Origin: an uncultured Collinsella sp.
GTDB taxonomy: Bacteria; Actinomycetota; Coriobacteriia; Coriobacteriales; Coriobacteriaceae
Direction: 5' to 3'
Assembly (NCBI GenBank): GCA_900541785.1
Contig: UQKY01000003.1
Span: forward strand, 37,614-101,613
Length of the DNA: 64,000 nt
Position 1 is the stretch's first letter; the number at the start of each line of letters is the position of its first letter. Below, piece by piece: positions 23,977-31,881 of this stretch. A program made the translations under genes and the position numbers. The notes under the pieces were generated by a model. It had not been told where the DNA came from, made no database searches, and saw nothing but the letters and a program-made list of their open reading frames with translations.

Positions 23977-24336
23977 CACGGCCCCCTTCGAATCGCGCAG
24001 GTCGAACCTGCATCGCATTGCATAGGAAAAGTATCGTTTTGAGTATACCCGCGCGTGCGGACAGGCGACCGAACGGTCTACAAAGTGGCGCAAAAGTGGG
24101 AGGAATGTCCGGGCAGACGAAACCCGAGATGCACACGCCAAGATGCACACGTGCGCCGGAAGTAGGCGGCCGAAAAGCGCGCCCCGTTTTTTCGCAAGAG
24201 ACTGGGATGCGTTTTCCGCTGGCAGGCCCAACCGGAAAGCGCATCCCGCAATTCCGCGAAATTCCGGGATGCAGTTTCCGCAGGAGCTCTCGGTAAAAGA
24301 AAAAGGACCCCTTTGCAGAGGTCCTAGTCAATTCAA
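23977..24336. other. Gene-free spacer with stacked hairpins and one GTTTTTTCGCAA copy
   Basis: About 360 bases between the GH5-like gene and tRNA-Phe. GTTTTTTCGCAA lies at 24186-24197. Then GGGATGCGTTTTCCG (24204-24218) pairs with CGGAAAGCGCATCCC (24233-24247), whose second half can alternatively pair with CGGGATGC (24265-24272), giving mutually exclusive stems. The tRNA-Phe terminator follows at 24298-24325. No coding sequence seen. Confidence 0.6.
24298..24325 (-). terminator. Terminator of tRNA-Phe(GAA)
   Basis: Minus strand stem AGGACCTC / GGGGTCCT with a TGCAAA loop and TTTTTCTTTT tail. Confidence 0.75.
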
Positions 24337-24338
24337 GG

Positions 24339-24411
<73 letters not shown>

Positions 24412-24443
24412 ATTTGAGGTGTGCCTTGTTTCAAGGCTTGATT

Positions 24444-24471
24444 AGTATAACCAAGGACACGCTCCGGTCAA
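24444..24471 (-). promoter_or_regulatory. Promoter of tRNA-Phe
   Basis: Minus strand TTGACC (24466-24471), 16-base spacer, TATACT (24444-24449). Confidence 0.75.
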
Positions 24472-24580
24472 CCGAGAATTTTAAAAAAGTTTTTGAGCGC
24501 GACATCGGCCACAATCTCGCTCCTATAGAACGGCACATCAGAAGCATCAACCGGCAGAAAGAAGTTTTCGCTCCACCTTC

Positions 24581-24940
24581 TCATGCCGGCACGCGTTGGA
24601 GAGCAGGGGGCGAAACAATGATTGAAGGGCGCTCGAGTGCCGCCCAGGCGCCGGGACAGGAACACATACGCCAAGGACGTACGTTTTCGTAGCGCTCGAG
24701 GACGTTGCCGCTACGGTCGATAAAGGCGATGTCGATGGGATAGGCCATAAAGCAGGTGTGAACCGAGGAGCAGCGCGGAAACGCCATGACAAGCGGCAGT
24801 CCGCTGGCGGCAATCGGCCGCCGTCCCAGCATGCCGCGCAGACGCACGGTAAACGACTCCGCCACCACAAACTCGGCCGGCGTCCAGCCCAACCTGTTGA
24901 GCGCCCGTGCGTAGGCGATATAGGACGAGACCGCGGTCAC
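24581..24940 (-). CDS. DUF192 family protein at the end of the tad operon
   Basis: A 119-residue member of the DUF192 family, small beta-barrel proteins of unknown activity. Family signatures: ESFTVRLRGMLGRRP, CSSVHTCFMAYPIDIAFIDRSG and VLERYENVRPWRMCSCPGA. Homologues are often exported, but this one has no clear signal peptide. I prefer the GTG at 24938-24940, whose GTGA overlaps the stop of the TadE-like gene and which has GGGGG upstream; ATG at 24959-24961 is in frame but lacks a ribosome site. The tight overlap makes it part of the tad operon and suggests a link to pilus assembly. Confidence 0.78.
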   Translation of the reverse strand: MTAVSSYIAYARALNRLGWTPAEFVVAESFTVRLRGMLGRRPIAASGLPLVMAFPRCSSVHTCFMAYPIDIAFIDRSGNVLERYENVRPWRMCSCPGAWAALERPSIIVSPPALQRVPA

Positions 24941-25413
24941 ATGACCACCCCCGGACGCCATGGATCGACCGTCACCGCGCGTTCATGCGCGAGCATCGCC
25001 GGCGCCCCCAGGGAAACGCCGGCGATGCTCAGCGAACTCGGCCACGGCTCGTAGTGCATGGTGCAGGTATAGGTCCTAAACGTGCCAGAAAGAGAGAGCA
25101 GGCCGCCATCCGATGACGCCGTGCCCTGCTCGCTCGAGACCTCGACCTGTAGGTCATATCCCTCCATGGCATCCTGAATCTGAGCTTGAACGGTCGCGGA
25201 AGCGTCAATGGAACTCTCGTCACCCTCCCCGCCCGGCGCCACAGCGTGCGCCAGCACGATGTCGGGCACCACGCGGTCGAAGCGCGCGGCCGCGCCGGCA
25301 AAGATCATGACGTTGTACGTGATGAGAGCCAGCACGAGCAGGACAGGCGTGACCACGGCCATCTCGACCGTCGCCTGGGCATACTCCTCGCGCAAGCCCG
25401 AACGAATGCCCAT
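24937..25413 (-). CDS. TadE-like minor pseudopilin (second copy)
   Basis: A 158-residue membrane protein with the TadE plan: short cytoplasmic leader GIRSGLREEYAQATVEMAVV, with the conserved Glu in a T-V-E motif, one TM helix (about residues 18-40) and an extracytoplasmic domain. ATG 25411-25413 overlaps the stop of the tadG-like gene (TAATG), so the longer upstream ORF is not the true protein. The E-x-A-Q-x-T-V-E motif recurs in three other proteins of this operon, marking likely substrates for the same prepilin peptidase or the same assembly platform. Confidence 0.82.
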   Translation of the reverse strand: MGIRSGLREEYAQATVEMAVVTPVLLVLALITYNVMIFAGAAARFDRVVPDIVLAHAVAPGGEGDESSIDASATVQAQIQDAMEGYDLQVEVSSEQGTASSDGGLLSLSGTFRTYTCTMHYEPWPSSLSIAGVSLGAPAMLAHERAVTVDPWRPGVVM

Positions 25414-27578
25414 TACGACCCACCGCCAAAAGCCCCCACCAGCGTGGCAACATCGACAGTGAGCGGGATGGAGCCGCCGCCGGGCAGCGGGATCTCCGCA
25501 AGCGTGAACACCGCGCCGCTGATGGTGCGCTCGACGTGATACTCCAATGCCTCGCAAAGTGCCTTGGGGTCAGTCACGCCCAAGGGGATTTTTCGCAGGG
25601 TATCTTGAGTTTTGGAGATGCCCGCGATATCGGACCCCGGACTTTTGATGACATTGGCGGTATCGGTCAGCACCGGTTTTCGCAGGCGCAAATCGCACGG
25701 TTCGAGTCCCAGCGCCGCCACGGAGGACGAGACGGTGTCACCGAGCCAGGACGCGATGGAGCCCAACGCGCCGCTACTCCCTCCCAAGCCACCGATCAGC
25801 TCTCCCATAAGCTCGTCGGCCGCACCCTGGATGTCTCCGTACCCCACAAGCAGGCGGCCCCAAACATCCATAACGCCGTCGAGCACGCCGGCAACGCCGC
25901 CCGAACGCTCCTCCAGTGTCGAGAAAAACCGCGAGAGAACGTTATTTTGTGCCGTCGCATCATCGGGCGCGAGCACTGCAGCAGAAATTGCACCACGATC
26001 GCCAAGCTCAACTGCCGTGTTAAACGAAGAGTTGAGCTTATCGGGACTGGAGATGGCGCCCGAGACCGCAAAGGCGACCACGCCGTTGCGACCGGGCGGG
26101 GCGATGCGCGGGCGCTCGCCCGAAAGCTCTTTGATGGCGGTATCGAACGCATTGCCCGCACGGTCGGCTTCGTCCTCGGTCTGACGCTCGAGCTCAAGCT
26201 CCTTGTTACGACAGTCGACGTAGTCCTCCAGGGCGTCTTTAAACTTGTCAAAGTGATACTCGAAGCCGTTTTCGATAGAGGTTGAAGGCGCCGCAACAGC
26301 ACCAAGCGACGAAACGCCAAAATGGCATTTGCTGCATTTATCTTGTCCATCGTAATCGGCAACCGAAGCAAATCCGCTCGGCGTTCCTTTCTTATAGTTA
26401 GGGCAGGTCGTCCCGTAATGCAGATACGCCTTGCCATCGTTCATGCTCGTCGGCCACACCGCATCGGTATAGAGTTCCGTCGCCCGAACCTCATCAGAGT
26501 TGCGCGGCAGCAACGGAATATAGGAGGAAACCCTGTCTCCGTTCTCGGTTATATATGCCCGATCGACCTCCGCGCTCGCATAGGTATAAAACGCCTTACG
26601 CGCCGCAGACTCTGCCTTCATCTCGACACTCGAGCCTTGGGGCTTCTCGTTTGCCAGACGCCGATGGTAGTAGGCCTTCGCACGATCGAGCGCCACTTGC
26701 GGTTCCCACGTAACGCTCGAAGCGTAATGCGGATTTTGAACACCGGAGAGATCCGTTAGGCTTTTTGCGCGCTCCCACATACACGAACAGCTGCCGACCG
26801 AACCTTTATCCGACCCGCCACAGTCCGCTAGCCAGGTGCGCTCTTTGGCCTTCGCCGTCTCCTCCGATGCTTTTTGTAGCTCCTCGGCCGCGCGTTCCAG
26901 ATCTTCCGACGCATCTTTAATGGCATCGGTCGAGATTTCGGATCCTTCGAGCGCAACGAAATCCGACTCGGATGTCCTGGGCACGGCAAGCGCCGTACCG
27001 GTATAGGTCACGCCGTCGGTATCCTGCGCCGATACTGCCTGCATGGCGCGCGCGGCAACCAGATACGGCAAGGCGGTCTCGATCTTTTGCAATCCCTTTG
27101 ACGCGCTTTTGGCAAACTTGTTGCGTGTTTTAATGATCTTGGTCCCCGTGTCGATGATATCGCTGCCAACGACCTCGGCGCCCGGAATGAGGATGGCGAC
27201 CAAGCCGGTGCCGATCGTGGCAAACCCCGCCAGGCCCAAACTCAAAATGCTCGCATCCACCACCGTGGCGGCCGTGTGATAGGACGACACCACGTTGGCG
27301 CCCGCCAGTGCACCGCTATCGGCCGCCACCTGGGTGTCTCCGGCGCGCGACATGCTCCATATCGCCGCGGTCGACGAAAACAGCAGCGTAAGCACCACCA
27401 GAATGACAACCGCAGAGGAGAGCGTGGTATAGGCGCCGTCTTCGATAAACAAGTCGATACCGGCACGGCCCATAAAGCCGCCCCGCTTGCGGCGAGTGCC
27501 TGGTCGACGGCGGGCCGCAAGCCCTTGCGTCACCCGCAGCAGGCAGCGCCTAATCCCATGCAGCAATCCATGAATCAT
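25413..27578 (-). CDS. TadG-like pilus-associated protein, 721 residues
   Basis: Large exported protein with an N-terminal cationic leader (about 45 residues), a TM helix at about residues 55-78 and AADSGALAGANVV right after it, the hallmark of the TadG N-terminal region. The long extracytoplasmic part is helical and rich in Ala, Glu and Lys (for example EDLERAAEELQKASEETAKA, a likely coiled coil around 215-240) and has several Cys pairs (CSCMW, CSKC) that could form disulfides or bind metal. It lacks an obvious von Willebrand A domain. ATG 27576-27578 has GGAGGGAG. It overlaps the upstream tadE-like gene by 29 bases. Confidence 0.75.
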   Translation of the reverse strand: MIHGLLHGIRRCLLRVTQGLAARRRPGTRRKRGGFMGRAGIDLFIEDGAYTTLSSAVVILVVLTLLFSSTAAIWSMSRAGDTQVAADSGALAGANVVSSYHTAATVVDASILSLGLAGFATIGTGLVAILIPGAEVVGSDIIDTGTKIIKTRNKFAKSASKGLQKIETALPYLVAARAMQAVSAQDTDGVTYTGTALAVPRTSESDFVALEGSEISTDAIKDASEDLERAAEELQKASEETAKAKERTWLADCGGSDKGSVGSCSCMWERAKSLTDLSGVQNPHYASSVTWEPQVALDRAKAYYHRRLANEKPQGSSVEMKAESAARKAFYTYASAEVDRAYITENGDRVSSYIPLLPRNSDEVRATELYTDAVWPTSMNDGKAYLHYGTTCPNYKKGTPSGFASVADYDGQDKCSKCHFGVSSLGAVAAPSTSIENGFEYHFDKFKDALEDYVDCRNKELELERQTEDEADRAGNAFDTAIKELSGERPRIAPPGRNGVVAFAVSGAISSPDKLNSSFNTAVELGDRGAISAAVLAPDDATAQNNVLSRFFSTLEERSGGVAGVLDGVMDVWGRLLVGYGDIQGAADELMGELIGGLGGSSGALGSIASWLGDTVSSSVAALGLEPCDLRLRKPVLTDTANVIKSPGSDIAGISKTQDTLRKIPLGVTDPKALCEALEYHVERTISGAVFTLAEIPLPGGGSIPLTVDVATLVGAFGGGS

Positions 27579-28062
27579 AATCTCCCTCCAGCCATTCGGG
27601 ACGCGATCGATACGAGACGTCGACCTTGAGCTCGACATAGCCGCCCTCGCCCGCACTGCCCATGGCCTGCACAAATGCACCGATCACGGGCAGCGGCTTA
27701 ACCTCTCCGGCAACAGACACGGACGAAACGCCGCCGGCACCGGCCCGCCCCAACTCGATATCCCACGACAGCGGCCCGCCGGCATGAAAAATCGAGACGT
27801 TGGGCACCGCGGCAAGCCTGCGGCGAGTGAACTCCTTAAGGTCATCGTCGTCCTCCACCGTCGTCGTGGTCATAAGCCGTGCGGTCTCGGCGGCAGCGGA
27901 CTCCATGACCGCACGCGTATAGAGCAGGCATACCGGCTGCAACGCGAGCAAGATAAGCGTCAAAAACGTCGGCAGCAAAAAGGCGGCCTCGACCGTAGAC
28001 TGCGCCCGATCCTCGCACGCGATATCAATACAGAGCGATGTCCTTGGCACCCGTCGCGGCAT
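27550..28062 (-). CDS. TadE-like minor pseudopilin (first copy)
   Basis: About 170 residues: EDRAQSTVEAAFLLPTFLTL gives the TadE leader, with the TM helix around 28-50, then an extracytoplasmic alpha/beta domain ending in RSRPEWLEGDYDSWIAAWD. The start is uncertain: ATG 28060-28062 (used) overlaps the preceding gene by 38 bases and has a poor ribosome site; GTG at 28048-28050 is an alternative. Translational coupling to the preceding gene would explain the weak site. The ORF can be extended to 28380 but that region is coding in another frame. Confidence 0.78.
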   Translation of the reverse strand: MPRRVPRTSLCIDIACEDRAQSTVEAAFLLPTFLTLILLALQPVCLLYTRAVMESAAAETARLMTTTTVEDDDDLKEFTRRRLAAVPNVSIFHAGGPLSWDIELGRAGAGGVSSVSVAGEVKPLPVIGAFVQAMGSAGEGGYVELKVDVSYRSRPEWLEGDYDSWIAAWD

Positions 28063-28243
28063 CGATAACCGACGATGGGGCGACGCCATGAGACGCCGCC
28101 CGCTCGGCCAGGGCCGCCAAGCGCCCATCGGTGCCAGCGCGCCAAAGCCCCGCAATCGCCAGCACAATCGACAACAGCGCCACGGTGACGATGGCGTATT
28201 CGACGGTCGACTGAGCAGATTCCTCACGCAGGACATCATGCAT
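28025..28243 (-). CDS. Short pilin-like protein (TadE/Flp-type leader)
   Basis: A 72-residue protein, MHDVLREESAQSTVEYAIVT..., with a single TM helix (about 17-36) and a 35-residue tail, starting with an excellent AAAGGAGGGG site. The leader E-E-S-A-Q-x-T-x-E-Y-A-I is nearly identical to that of the major pilin two genes upstream, so it is probably cleaved and assembled by the same machinery, as a minor pilin or TadE-like initiator. It overlaps the downstream tadE-like gene. Confidence 0.78.
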   Translation of the reverse strand: MHDVLREESAQSTVEYAIVTVALLSIVLAIAGLWRAGTDGRLAALAERAASHGVAPSSVIDAATGAKDIALY

Positions 28244-28244
28244 T

Positions 28245-28808
28245 TCACGACCCCTCCTTTGACTCCGTTGTTTGCGGAACCAGACGCACGGCACGCAGGC
28301 GGCACGAGGCATCGCCGGCATCCGCGGCAACCGTCACCATGTCGACCCAGCCTCGCCCATCGCGCACGATGGCGCCCCATACGTTGCCCTTAATATCGAG
28401 ATAGCCGCTCAGGGCGAGTTGGGCCGTGGGCACCTCGCGGTAGGCGCGCAACAGGTCTGCCGCCGCCTCGGTCATCGGCCGGTCCTCGGACCATGCGAGT
28501 CGAACCGCGATCGCGTTGTCTGCAGACGGCTCCGTCGCGCTGGCGGCCCGCTCGTCGAGCGCCTGCAAAAAGGTCCGAGCCGTGACAGCGGCATTCTGAC
28601 CGCCCGTATCTTGCGCGCCTTCCACTTGTGACACCGCCGCCGAGCCCGATTCCAAATCGGCAGTAGCGCCTGGACGCTGCTGCCGCGCAACACCCAGCCC
28701 CCAAAACGCCACCGCTATTGCCACGAGCAAACAGACGAGCACCAGCGGCGAACCAACAGGCCGCCTGCCTCCTACAGGCTGTTGATGCCGTCTTTGATCG
28801 CGTTCCAT
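28245..28808 (-). CDS. Single-pass membrane protein of the tad operon, unknown family
   Basis: A 187-residue protein with a basic N-terminus, one TM helix (about 21-40) and an exported alpha/beta domain (AVTARTFLQALDERAAS ... WGAIVRDGRGWVDMVTVAA). Its ATG 28806-28808 lies 37 bases inside the end of the flp gene with only a weak GAAG site, so translation is probably coupled. Its place between the pilin and pilin-like genes suggests an accessory assembly or retention factor. I do not recognise the family. Confidence 0.68.
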   Translation of the reverse strand: MERDQRRHQQPVGGRRPVGSPLVLVCLLVAIAVAFWGLGVARQQRPGATADLESGSAAVSQVEGAQDTGGQNAAVTARTFLQALDERAASATEPSADNAIAVRLAWSEDRPMTEAAADLLRAYREVPTAQLALSGYLDIKGNVWGAIVRDGRGWVDMVTVAADAGDASCRLRAVRLVPQTTESKEGS

Positions 28809-29005
28809 AGTTCTTCGACTTTGCTCTTAAACGCGACGATGGCGATAATCGCGATCACTACGAGCACGCCGACCAAGATGGCGTATTCGGTAGTGCCCTG
28901 CGCGCTCTCCTCCCGCAACAGCGCCTTGGCACGCTGGCGAGCGCGGATTGCCCGGCAAAAAGCCCAGCTCCAAGCCTTGCCGGCAATGTCGGTCATCGTG
29001 TTCAT
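28772..29005 (-). CDS. flp: Flp/Fap-type major pilin
   Basis: A 77-residue prepilin: a 37-residue basic leader, EESAQGTTEYAILVGVLVVI with the Gly-x-x-Glu-Tyr processing region, a hydrophobic helix to about residue 58 and a short KSKVEELWNAIKDGINSL tail. Flp pilins of this size polymerise into thin Tad pili for adhesion. The leader is unusually long and the Glu-Tyr pair comes three rather than five residues after Gly, so the cleavage site is uncertain. GGGAGGAA precedes the ATG. It follows tadC by ten bases. Confidence 0.88.
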   Translation of the reverse strand: MNTMTDIAGKAWSWAFCRAIRARQRAKALLREESAQGTTEYAILVGVLVVIAIIAIVAFKSKVEELWNAIKDGINSL

Positions 29006-29015
29006 GTATTCCTCC

Positions 29016-29657
29016 CTACATCATCCCGCCTGCTCCCAGCAGCGGGCCCAATATGGACAGAAGCAACGCCGGCAAGATGAGCGTGCCGGTGGGAATCAGC
29101 AACTTGACCGGTGCGCGCTCGATCTCGCGCTCGACTGCGGCGCGATGGGCCGCACGGATCTCGCGACTTTGAGCAGCCAGCGTCTCGGCCAGCGGAGCGC
29201 CCAGGGCAAGCGCCTGCCCCACCGTGATGACAAAGGTCTCGAGCGCCCTCACGTCCAAATCACGCGCGGCAGCCAACAGCTCGGCCTCGCGCGTCCCCAC
29301 GCCCACCTGCCACGCCATGCAGGCTCGCTCAAGACGGACGGCCAGCGCCGACCGACGATTGGCACAGAAAATCTCGAGCGCCGCGTCAAACGAAAGGCCG
29401 GCAGAAAGCCCCAGGCGCACCACATCGATCATCTCGGACACCTCACCGAGCGACACCTGTGCCGGGCCGCCCGTCCCAATCGCGCCCTTCATTCGCGCGG
29501 TCAGGACATCAATCACCGAACAGCCCGCAGCAATGACCAGTACCGCCTCACGTTTGCATGCCTCTGCAATCTTGCGAGTATCCGCACGCTCCAAACCTGT
29601 CGCGGCAAATACGCTCAGGGCACACAGACAAGCCGAGACCCCGACCAGGGCGTTCAT
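29016..29657 (-). CDS. tadC: TadC-like inner-membrane platform protein (GspF family)
   Basis: A 213-residue membrane protein with one N-terminal helix, a T2SS-F type cytoplasmic domain (LGEVSEMIDVVRLGLSAGLS, then ALEIFCANRRSALAVRLERA) and two C-terminal TM helices (VKLLIPTGTLILPALLLSIL). With TadB it forms the platform on which TadA acts. ATG 29655-29657 overlaps the tadB stop in an ATGA arrangement. The longer upstream ORF is in-frame noise within tadB. Confidence 0.85.
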   Translation of the reverse strand: MNALVGVSACLCALSVFAATGLERADTRKIAEACKREAVLVIAAGCSVIDVLTARMKGAIGTGGPAQVSLGEVSEMIDVVRLGLSAGLSFDAALEIFCANRRSALAVRLERACMAWQVGVGTREAELLAAARDLDVRALETFVITVGQALALGAPLAETLAAQSREIRAAHRAAVEREIERAPVKLLIPTGTLILPALLLSILGPLLGAGGMM

Positions 29658-30580
29658 AGCTCCACCCGCATAATGCGCCGGATAACTACCAGGGCAACGA
29701 CGTTGAGGGCAAGTCCCAGCACCACGGCGCCCGCACCAGCCGGCGTCGCAAGACCGCGGCGAAAGTCTGCCGAAAGCAAAGCAAGTACCGCGCACATGCC
29801 CGCCGGCATCGCCGCGACCATGTGTGCCGACATACGCGCCTGTGACGTCTTAACGTCCAGACGGCGTTTGAGCTCAATGCGCTCACCCACCATGCTCGAC
29901 GCCTCGGACAGCAAGCCGGCAAGCGGGGCCCCGGTACGCTGCGATACTTTGAGCGCCAAGGTGACAAGCGAAAGGCCGGGGGCATCGATGCGAACGAGTA
30001 GGTCATCGAGTGCGTCGGTCGCCGAGACACCGCAATCGATTGCCGCCGCCACCCGCAAAAACTCGGTATGCACCGGCTCTTGCGCATGGGCGCCCACAAA
30101 GTGCATGCCCTGTGCCAGCGAATGCCCCGAGGCAAGCGACATGGATAACGCTGTGAATGCCTCGGGCATGGCCTCTTCTACATCATGCTGTTCGCGTCGG
30201 CGATCTAAGGTGTCACGTGCGGCACCCACGCCAAACGGCGCCACCAGTCCCAAGACAAAGCCGATGGGCGACAACGACGCAACGGTCAGCAAAACGCTGC
30301 AGATACCGCTCGACAACAGCAGAAATGCCAGACGAGCCGCGTTGTCCTCAATAGCAAGCCCAAGGCGATCTGCGGGAATCAGCGACGCCCACGAGCGGGC
30401 AATCTTTGTCAGCAGGTCGTTTTCCGCCAACTCACGCGGCAGTTTCTCCGCCATCGATTCGAGCGTCTGGCGCGCCAACTCCGCCGGCGGCACCCGCGGC
30501 ACACGAGGCTCTGCCCCACACGCCGTCGCGGCAGAAAGCCCCGCCAAACCCCCTACGACGAGGGGCATAGCGATCTCCAT
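29654..30580 (-). CDS. tadB: TadB-like inner-membrane platform protein (GspF family)
   Basis: A 308-residue homologue with TM helices near 4-18, 82-99, 101-118, 250-270 and 278-300 and a central GspF domain containing MPEAFTALSMSLASGHSLAQ and APGLSLVTLALKVSQRTGAP. It pairs with TadC. GAGGAGG precedes ATG 30578-30580, which lies 28 bases inside tadA. Confidence 0.87.
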   Translation of the reverse strand: MEIAMPLVVGGLAGLSAATACGAEPRVPRVPPAELARQTLESMAEKLPRELAENDLLTKIARSWASLIPADRLGLAIEDNAARLAFLLLSSGICSVLLTVASLSPIGFVLGLVAPFGVGAARDTLDRRREQHDVEEAMPEAFTALSMSLASGHSLAQGMHFVGAHAQEPVHTEFLRVAAAIDCGVSATDALDDLLVRIDAPGLSLVTLALKVSQRTGAPLAGLLSEASSMVGERIELKRRLDVKTSQARMSAHMVAAMPAGMCAVLALLSADFRRGLATPAGAGAVVLGLALNVVALVVIRRIMRVEL

Positions 30581-31881
30581 TCGTCCACCTCCTCTTGCGT
30601 GAGCGTTCCCGACCGCAAGCCCTCTGCAATAAACGGCGGCTCGCGGTCGAGCGTCCAGGTGCGTTCGGCGGCATCGAAAGTCACGTAGCGTTCGAGCTCA
30701 ACACCGCCCGACGCGCCGCGGCGAACCCCCGAATATGAGGCCACAAAGCGCCTGCCATCTGCATGACGCTCGGACATCACGATGCCGTCGAGCGCCATGG
30801 CGATCTGCTCTTCGATAAGCTCACTCGGCAAATCGATGCCGTAGCGCGCAAGCAGCGTCAGGCGAACCACGGTCTCCTGCTCGGTACCCGCATGGAGCGT
30901 GGTGAGCGAGCCGTCGTGGCCCGTGTTCATGGCCTGCAGCATGTCGCAGCACTCGGCACCGCGCACCTCGCCCACGACGATGCGGTCGGGGCGCATACGT
31001 AGAGCATTGGTCACCAGGTCGCGAATCGTCACCGCACCCTCGCCCTCGATTGACGCCTCACGCGCTTCCAGACGAACAACGTGTGGGTGATGTGCAAACT
31101 TGAGCTCGGCGGAATCCTCGATCGTCACGATGCGCTCGCCGGTGGAAATCTCGCACGACAGCGCGTTGAGCAGCGTGGTCTTGCCCGACCCCGTGCCTCC
31201 CGCAACCGCCAAGTCCTGCCGCAACGACACCGCGCACGACAGCAGCTGCGCATACCAAAGCGGCAGTGACCCCAACCCCACAAGCTCGTCCAACGAACAG
31301 ATACGGTCCGAGAACTTACGGATGGTGAGGATTGGCCCGTCGAGCGCCACGGGTGGAATCACCGCGTTGACGCGATAACCCGTCTTGAGGCGGGCATTGA
31401 CGATGGGGCTACGCTCGTCGATACGACGGCCGAGCGGCGAGATGATGCGGTCGATGAGCACACGGATCTGCTCGTCGTCCTCAAACGCGTGCTCGATGGG
31501 ATACAAAACGCCACTGCGCTCAAAAAAGGCAGAGCGGCAGCCGTTGATCATGATTTCGGTAACGGTGTCGTCCTCGATGAGCGGCTGCAGCGGCCCCAGG
31601 CCCACCACGTCATCTAGGATCTCGTCGATGATGGTCTCACGCTCAGGCGTCGCCAAGTCGGTCGGCTCTTCCACGTTGAGCGCCGCTTCCACCGCCGGAC
31701 GCAGCTCAGAGCGGGCAAGGGCAGGGTCGACGTAGGCGCCGATGCGCGCCACCTCGTCGTAGCCCATGCGGTCCATCACCGCACGCTTGGTGCGGCGTTT
31801 AACGGCACGGCGGCGTCCCGCATCAACGGGGGCAGCCGCGGTGGCCGCGCCAGCGGCTTTAATCCGCGTCTGCAGACTCAT
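30553..31881 (-). CDS. tadA: Tad pilus assembly ATPase TadA/CpaF
   Basis: Hexameric secretion ATPase of the VirB11/CpaF branch, 442 residues, powering pilus extension and probably retraction. Walker A GGTGSGKTT at 228-236, an Asp box, Walker B IVVGEVRGAECCDML and the His box GHDGSLTTLHA are all intact; the N-terminal domain carries the typical VTEIMINGCRSAFF. ATGA overlap with the tadZ stop at 31878-31881. Confidence 0.95.
   Translation of the reverse strand: MSLQTRIKAAGAATAAAPVDAGRRRAVKRRTKRAVMDRMGYDEVARIGAYVDPALARSELRPAVEAALNVEEPTDLATPERETIIDEILDDVVGLGPLQPLIEDDTVTEIMINGCRSAFFERSGVLYPIEHAFEDDEQIRVLIDRIISPLGRRIDERSPIVNARLKTGYRVNAVIPPVALDGPILTIRKFSDRICSLDELVGLGSLPLWYAQLLSCAVSLRQDLAVAGGTGSGKTTLLNALSCEISTGERIVTIEDSAELKFAHHPHVVRLEAREASIEGEGAVTIRDLVTNALRMRPDRIVVGEVRGAECCDMLQAMNTGHDGSLTTLHAGTEQETVVRLTLLARYGIDLPSELIEEQIAMALDGIVMSERHADGRRFVASYSGVRRGASGGVELERYVTFDAAERTWTLDREPPFIAEGLRSGTLTQEEVDEWRSLCPSS

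Noticed and set aside
24937..25557. 206-codon version of the last TadE-like protein
   Set aside because: The first 48 codons overlap the tadG-like gene in another frame; ATG 25411-25413 in a TAATG junction matches TadE length and leader.
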